Shown one piece after another: positions 60,700-64,000 of a DNA stretch of 64,000 nt. This DNA comes from CBDDKS01 sp965230335. GTDB lineage: Bacteria; Pseudomonadota; Gammaproteobacteria; Enterobacterales; Kangiellaceae. The notes beneath the pieces were generated by a model that was not told the origin of the DNA, made no database searches, and saw nothing but the letters and a program-made list of their open reading frames with translations. Position numbers and translations under genes: made by a program. Position 1 is the first letter of the stretch. Every line of letters starts with the position of its first letter. The stretch covers positions 1,488,001 through 1,552,000 of the forward strand of contig CBDDKS010000006.1 of the NCBI GenBank assembly GCA_965230335.1, in the 5' to 3' direction.

Positions 60700-60786
60700 A
60701 TGGATATTGTTAACAAAATTTGTAAGAATAGGTCCGTTTTTAAGGTTGTACATAATAACAAAATCAAACAGGGGGGAACAAAATGA
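60700..60786 (+). CDS. Possible 28-codon leader peptide gene
   Basis: A short frame MDIVNKICKNRSVFKVVHNN and eight more residues, with AAGAGATT just upstream. Its TGA (60784-60786) overlaps the ATG of the next gene (60783-60785) as ATGA. The overlap suggests translational coupling, but such short frames also occur by chance. Confidence 0.3.
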   Translation: MDIVNKICKNRSVFKVVHNNKIKQGGTK

Positions 60787-62129
60787 GCAATAACTCCACA
60801 TTTTTAACAAAAAAAGGGTTGTTCATCATTGTTTTAGTGTTTGTTGGTGGCTATTTTCTTTATCATCAATACCGTACATCGACACCGGAATTTTTAGCAA
60901 AGCAACAATATGATCAAGGTATTCAGTTAATTTCTGAGAGTCATTTGGAAGAAGGCTTTAAACATTTAAAGGTGGCTTCTAATAGCGATACCATTCATTC
61001 AGAACCTGCAAAGCAAAAAATGATTGAACTTTTAACGGACAATCAGTATTTAGAAAAACTTCCTCCAGAACAGGTTACTTCTACTATTAAAGAATGGCTG
61101 GATATGAATAAGTTACCTGCTGACTTTATTAAAACGGTTGAGCAGCTTTATCAACATTATGAAAAAACACATGCTTATCAAGCGCAAGAATTAGCTCATG
61201 TGATGATGAACTTAACGGATTCAGAGGAGGTTTTTAATCAATATGGTCAAAAACGCTACAAATTATTAACGGATCTTATAATCAATCAATCTGATGATTT
61301 GGCATTAACCATTGAATTGGCAAAACTGGATGAACAAATTAATCAATGTAAAGAGTGCCAAATATTACTGGAAGAACATAAAGCAGAACTTGCAACAACA
61401 GAAGGTGCCAGAATATTGGGACAGGTTTATGCCTACCAAAATAATATCGAAGAAGCCTACAGACTGTTATCTCCTTATATTAATCAACATCTCACTAAGT
61501 ATCTGGAAGCAGAAAAAGCATACAATAAGTTGCTCAATAAGATATGGGAAAAAAGTCTGCAGGATTTAGATGATGGCTATGCGCCTCAAAGTTTCTATGA
61601 CAAATATGAGAAAGCGTCTAAAGAAGAACAAAATCAATTAATTAATGAATTTTATCAGGAAAGAACAAAAACCAAAGAAGTTGAACAAAAATTAATAGAT
61701 TACAGGAAAGCTGCGTTTATTGCGCCTGTAGCTTTAGATTTTGGTATTGTTCTATTAAATAGAGCAACGGGTTTTTCTGATACAAAAAAAAGAGAAGAAG
61801 AGCTTAAAAAATCAGAAAATATGTTTCTTTCAATCAAGAATTATGCTGGAGATACGGATGATTATCGACTTTATTTGGGCCAGGTTTACTTTTGGTTAGG
61901 TAAAGAAAGTGCAGGAAACGAATTATTTGATTCATTATTAAAAAAATATGATCGAAGCCATCAAATTCTTTATTCACTATCTGAAACATTAAGAAATTTA
62001 GGAGCAGTAACAAAAGCCAAAGAATATATTATGGAAGCGTATAATAAGGCTGAGGAGAAAAATTATAAAGAAACCTATGCACATCAAATCTCGTTTTTAG
62101 TCAATGATACTGATGAAAAGATCAGTTAG
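60783..62129 (+). CDS. TPR-like membrane-anchored protein, N-terminal part before an amber codon
   Basis: A 448-residue frame with an N-terminal membrane segment (about residues 11-29, LFIIVLVFVGGYFLYHQY) and a strong GGGGGG-type ribosome-binding stretch. The rest is helical with TPR-like pairs (AKQQYDQGIQLISESHLEEG, EGARILGQVYAYQNNIEEAY, LYSLSETLRNLGAVTKAKEY). It ends at a TAG (62127-62129), and the same frame stays open for a further 452 codons. I read this as one gene of about 901 codons broken by a single nonsense change. No specific family is recognised; TPR scaffolding in the envelope is the likely role. Confidence 0.75.
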   Translation: MSNNSTFLTKKGLFIIVLVFVGGYFLYHQYRTSTPEFLAKQQYDQGIQLISESHLEEGFKHLKVASNSDTIHSEPAKQKMIELLTDNQYLEKLPPEQVTSTIKEWLDMNKLPADFIKTVEQLYQHYEKTHAYQAQELAHVMMNLTDSEEVFNQYGQKRYKLLTDLIINQSDDLALTIELAKLDEQINQCKECQILLEEHKAELATTEGARILGQVYAYQNNIEEAYRLLSPYINQHLTKYLEAEKAYNKLLNKIWEKSLQDLDDGYAPQSFYDKYEKASKEEQNQLINEFYQERTKTKEVEQKLIDYRKAAFIAPVALDFGIVLLNRATGFSDTKKREEELKKSENMFLSIKNYAGDTDDYRLYLGQVYFWLGKESAGNELFDSLLKKYDRSHQILYSLSETLRNLGAVTKAKEYIMEAYNKAEEKNYKETYAHQISFLVNDTDEKIS

Positions 62130-63488
62130 CTAGAAAAAGCAAATAAAGAGGACCCTTATGTTCGTGGTGATTTGTATTCTAAAAAAGGAGATAAAGCATT
62201 CAGTCAAAATAAAAAAGAAGAAGGGTTAAATTATTATCAGAAAGCGATAGATATTTATAAAACTATTCCAGAAAACTCAACCGCCTTGAATAATATTGCT
62301 TTAATTTATATGTCTAAATATGATCTTGGAAGAAAGGAATCAGATTATGACCATGCTTTGAATAATATGGATAAAGCAGTTGAATTAGCACCAAGTAACA
62401 GCATTATATTGTCGAATGCCAGTAATTATCATGCAGTGAAGGCTTATCGTGATATTTTAAGTCATTACTTAAATTTAGATGTGTTGGAATTGAGTGCTAA
62501 TTTGGATTTGTTTTCTTATCTCTATATTGATCAAAAAGGTAAGCAACTATTTATTGAAAAGCTTATGCAGCATGCTTCTGATAAAAAATCTTTAAACTAT
62601 CTGAATAAGGCATTAATACTATCACCAAAAAACATGACTCATATTAATACGCTTTATCATAAAACCAGTTTTTTAGCGTTAAACTCAGAGTTAAAGAAAA
62701 TATCAGAGCATATATTAAAAACAGAAATAGATTTAAATGACTCTGAAGTTGAAACTCAAAAATATCGACGTGGTGAATATGATAAGAAAAATATAGAGTA
62801 TTATAATACTCAGCTTGAAAGAATGAATACTTTATTGAAAAAAATCAATAAAGATAAATCTCCAAAAGAACACGCTATCATTCAATCATATATTATTAGA
62901 ATTAATATAGAATTATCACGCTATAATGGTGATTTAAATGTTCATGAAATGCTACAGGAAGCAGAAAAAAGTCATGCACTTCTGAAGTCATCAGAAACAC
63001 GTGGTATTTATGAAGGCGCATTAGTGAATAAAATTTTGCTGATGTTTAAACAACAAAATGAACAATCAAACACATTTTTTGAAAAATATCATAGAATTTA
63101 TTCAAGTAATGTGTTGTTATCATTAATATTGAAAACACATCCAGATTTCAAAAAACAATTTTTAGCAACACCAGAAAAGAGACTATTAGAAAATCTTATT
63201 GTTCAAAGTCAAAAGGATTTTCCTGATCATCCATCAAGTTTAGACTGGTTCTTGTTGAAGCAATTGGACTCTGAGTATACTGATTATATAATGAAGAGTC
63301 TGCAAAAAAATAATACAAGGAAATATAATCATATCGTGTATACACATTTATCGACTAATCAGGAAATAAATTTTATCTATCAGTATATTCAAGAACTTAT
63401 AGATGAAAAACCAGGAAATATTAAAAAACTTATTTCTGAGGCAAAAGAAAAAGAGTTAGTCATTCCAGAAAAATTAATGAATTTATAG
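62130..63488 (+). CDS. TPR-like protein, C-terminal part after the amber codon
   Basis: In-frame continuation of the preceding frame, starting LEKANKEDPYVRGD. A TTG at 62172 (LYSKKGDKAFSQNKKEEG) could restart translation but has no convincing ribosome-binding site. It contains clear TPR-like units (YYQKAIDIYKTIPENSTALN, ALNNMDKAVELAPSNSIIL) followed by a helical region of about 300 residues. Without suppression of the TAG or a restart, this part would not be made, so it is probably the downstream piece of a broken gene. Confidence 0.6.
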   Translation, partial: LEKANKEDPYVRGDLYSKKGDKAFSQNKKEEGLNYYQKAIDIYKTIPENSTALNNIALIYMSKYDLGRKESDYDHALNNMDKAVELAPSNSIILSNASNYHAVKAYRDILSHYLNLDVLELSANLDLFSYLYIDQKGKQLFIEKLMQHASDKKSLNYLNKALILSPKNMTHINTLYHKTSFLALNSELKKISEHILKTEIDLNDSEVETQKYRRGEYDKKNIEYYNTQLERMNTLLKKINKDKSPKEHAIIQSYIIRINIELSRYNGDLNVHEMLQEAEKSHALLKSSETRGIYEGALVNKILLMFKQQNEQSNTFFEKYHRIYSSNVLLSLILKTHPDFKKQFLATPEKRLLENLIVQSQKDFPDHPSSLDWFLLKQLDSEYTDYIMKSLQKNNTRKYNHIVYTHLSTNQEINFIYQYIQELIDEKPGNIKKLISEAKEKELVIPEKLMNL

Positions 63489-63539
63489 TTATTCCGAGTT
63501 CAGGTTAGTTATTCAGCTATAGAGTTGGTATAGGTTTAT

Positions 63540-64000
63540 TTATAAACTTTTTACCAGAGCTCTTATTTCTGAAACATGTCGTCGACTGATTTCCAGTTGA
63601 GTATGGCATTCCTTTAATACAATTGTTAATCGTCCCATATCATTTTTTGAAAGCCCGCTAATAAAATATTTGTTAATTAATGCATTTCGGTGAATACGAA
63701 TAAATTGTTTTGAAAATTCTTCTTCCAGACTTTTCAATGGTTCTTCAATAAGACACTCACCATTTTTATGGCATACATTGACATATTTTTGATCAGCTTG
63801 AAAATAATAAATATCTTTGATAGGAATAAGTTGTATTTCTCCTCTAAATTGAGTAGAAATATGCTGTCGATGATGATGATTGGATTCTGAACGAAGTTGT
63901 TGTATAACTTGAGCATTCATGCGTTTGGCTTTTTTTAATGCATTGTGTATTTGTTCAGAATTAACAGGCTTCATTAAATAATCGATAGCATTAACAGAAA
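63540..64000 (-). CDS. LytTR-family response regulator (5' end beyond window)
   Basis: The 3' part of an AlgR/LytR-type regulator on the minus strand; the start and the first part of the receiver domain are outside the window. The frame at the edge reads SVNAIDYLMKPVNSEQIHNA, which includes the conserved receiver Lys-Pro. The C-terminal LytTR DNA-binding domain is complete (GEIQLIPIKDIYYFQADQKY, VNVCHKNGECLIEEPLKSLE, FIRIHRNALINKYFISGL). It would bind direct repeats in promoters. The gene is convergent with the TPR-like gene 51 bp away. Confidence 0.88.
   Translation of the reverse strand, partial: SVNAIDYLMKPVNSEQIHNALKKAKRMNAQVIQQLRSESNHHHRQHISTQFRGEIQLIPIKDIYYFQADQKYVNVCHKNGECLIEEPLKSLEEEFSKQFIRIHRNALINKYFISGLSKNDMGRLTIVLKECHTQLEISRRHVSEIRALVKSL

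Noticed and set aside
1..64000. CRISPR arrays, tRNA or rRNA genes
   Set aside because: No regularly spaced direct repeats and no tRNA cloverleaf or rRNA segments were recognised in the gaps, although this was judged by eye only.

Overview
The window is bacterial chromosome from a gammaproteobacterium. The signs are the gene order around the replication origin (gyrB-recF-dnaN-dnaA / oriC / rpmH-rnpA-yidD-yidC-mnmE, then mnmG-rsmG-parA-parB-atpIBEFHAGDC-glmU-glmS), split glyQ/glyS glycyl-tRNA synthetase, a single-chain GcvP, RppH and Hsp33. Base composition looks AT-rich (an impression, not counted). I cannot name the genus. Two genes broken by small lesions, several miniature inverted-repeat elements and a duplicated Rhs core suggest a genome with active small mobile DNA and some gene decay.

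Layout. 1-4938: edge of a lipoprotein sugar-dehydrogenase-like gene, glyS-glyQ (minus), then tag and hslO (plus). 4939-9802: glycine cleavage genes gcvT-gcvH-gcvP, preceded by a small palindromic repeat and a gene remnant. 9803-10890: rppH and a YCII-domain protein. 10932-17035 (minus): gyrB, recF, dnaN, dnaA, with two parS-like sites inside recF. 17112-17700: oriC with DnaA boxes and an AT-rich unwinding region. 17741-21676: rpmH-rnpA-yidD-yidC-mnmE. 21712-22995: an unrecognised membrane-anchored protein. 23214-27791: mnmG-rsmG-parA-parB, with a 269-bp miniature inverted-repeat element between mnmG and rsmG. 27891-38295: atp operon with a strong promoter, then glmU-glmS. 38300-49128: envelope and signalling genes (a DsbA-like oxidoreductase, an LpxL-like acyltransferase, a REC-REC-PAS-GGDEF-EAL protein, a methyltransferase, a TSUP permease), then lgt-thyA-folA, small hypotheticals and an orphan TRAP-type binding lipoprotein.

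49531-59133 is the accessory part. A full-length secreted Rhs/YD-repeat protein with a variable C-terminal tip and a likely immunity gene is followed by an IS200-like Y1 (HUH) transposase gene on the opposite strand. Next comes a 5'-truncated second copy of the Rhs core with a different tip and its own small downstream gene. The two cores form a direct repeat of about 2.68 kb, so recombination could swap the second tip onto the full-length gene. After this lie a RecF/ABC-like ATPase (59157-59903), a Fic-domain pseudogene with two single-base deletions, and a TPR-like membrane protein gene interrupted by one in-frame amber codon. The window closes with the 3' part of a LytTR response-regulator gene.

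How the genes work together: the core supplies replication initiation and segregation (DnaA, DnaN, RecF, GyrB, ParA/ParB with parS), RNA processing and tRNA modification (RnpA, MnmE, MnmG), membrane insertion (YidC/YidD), ATP synthesis, and precursors for cell wall and nucleotides (GlmU/GlmS, ThyA/FolA and one-carbon units from glycine cleavage). The Rhs locus is the candidate for contact-dependent or secreted toxin activity.
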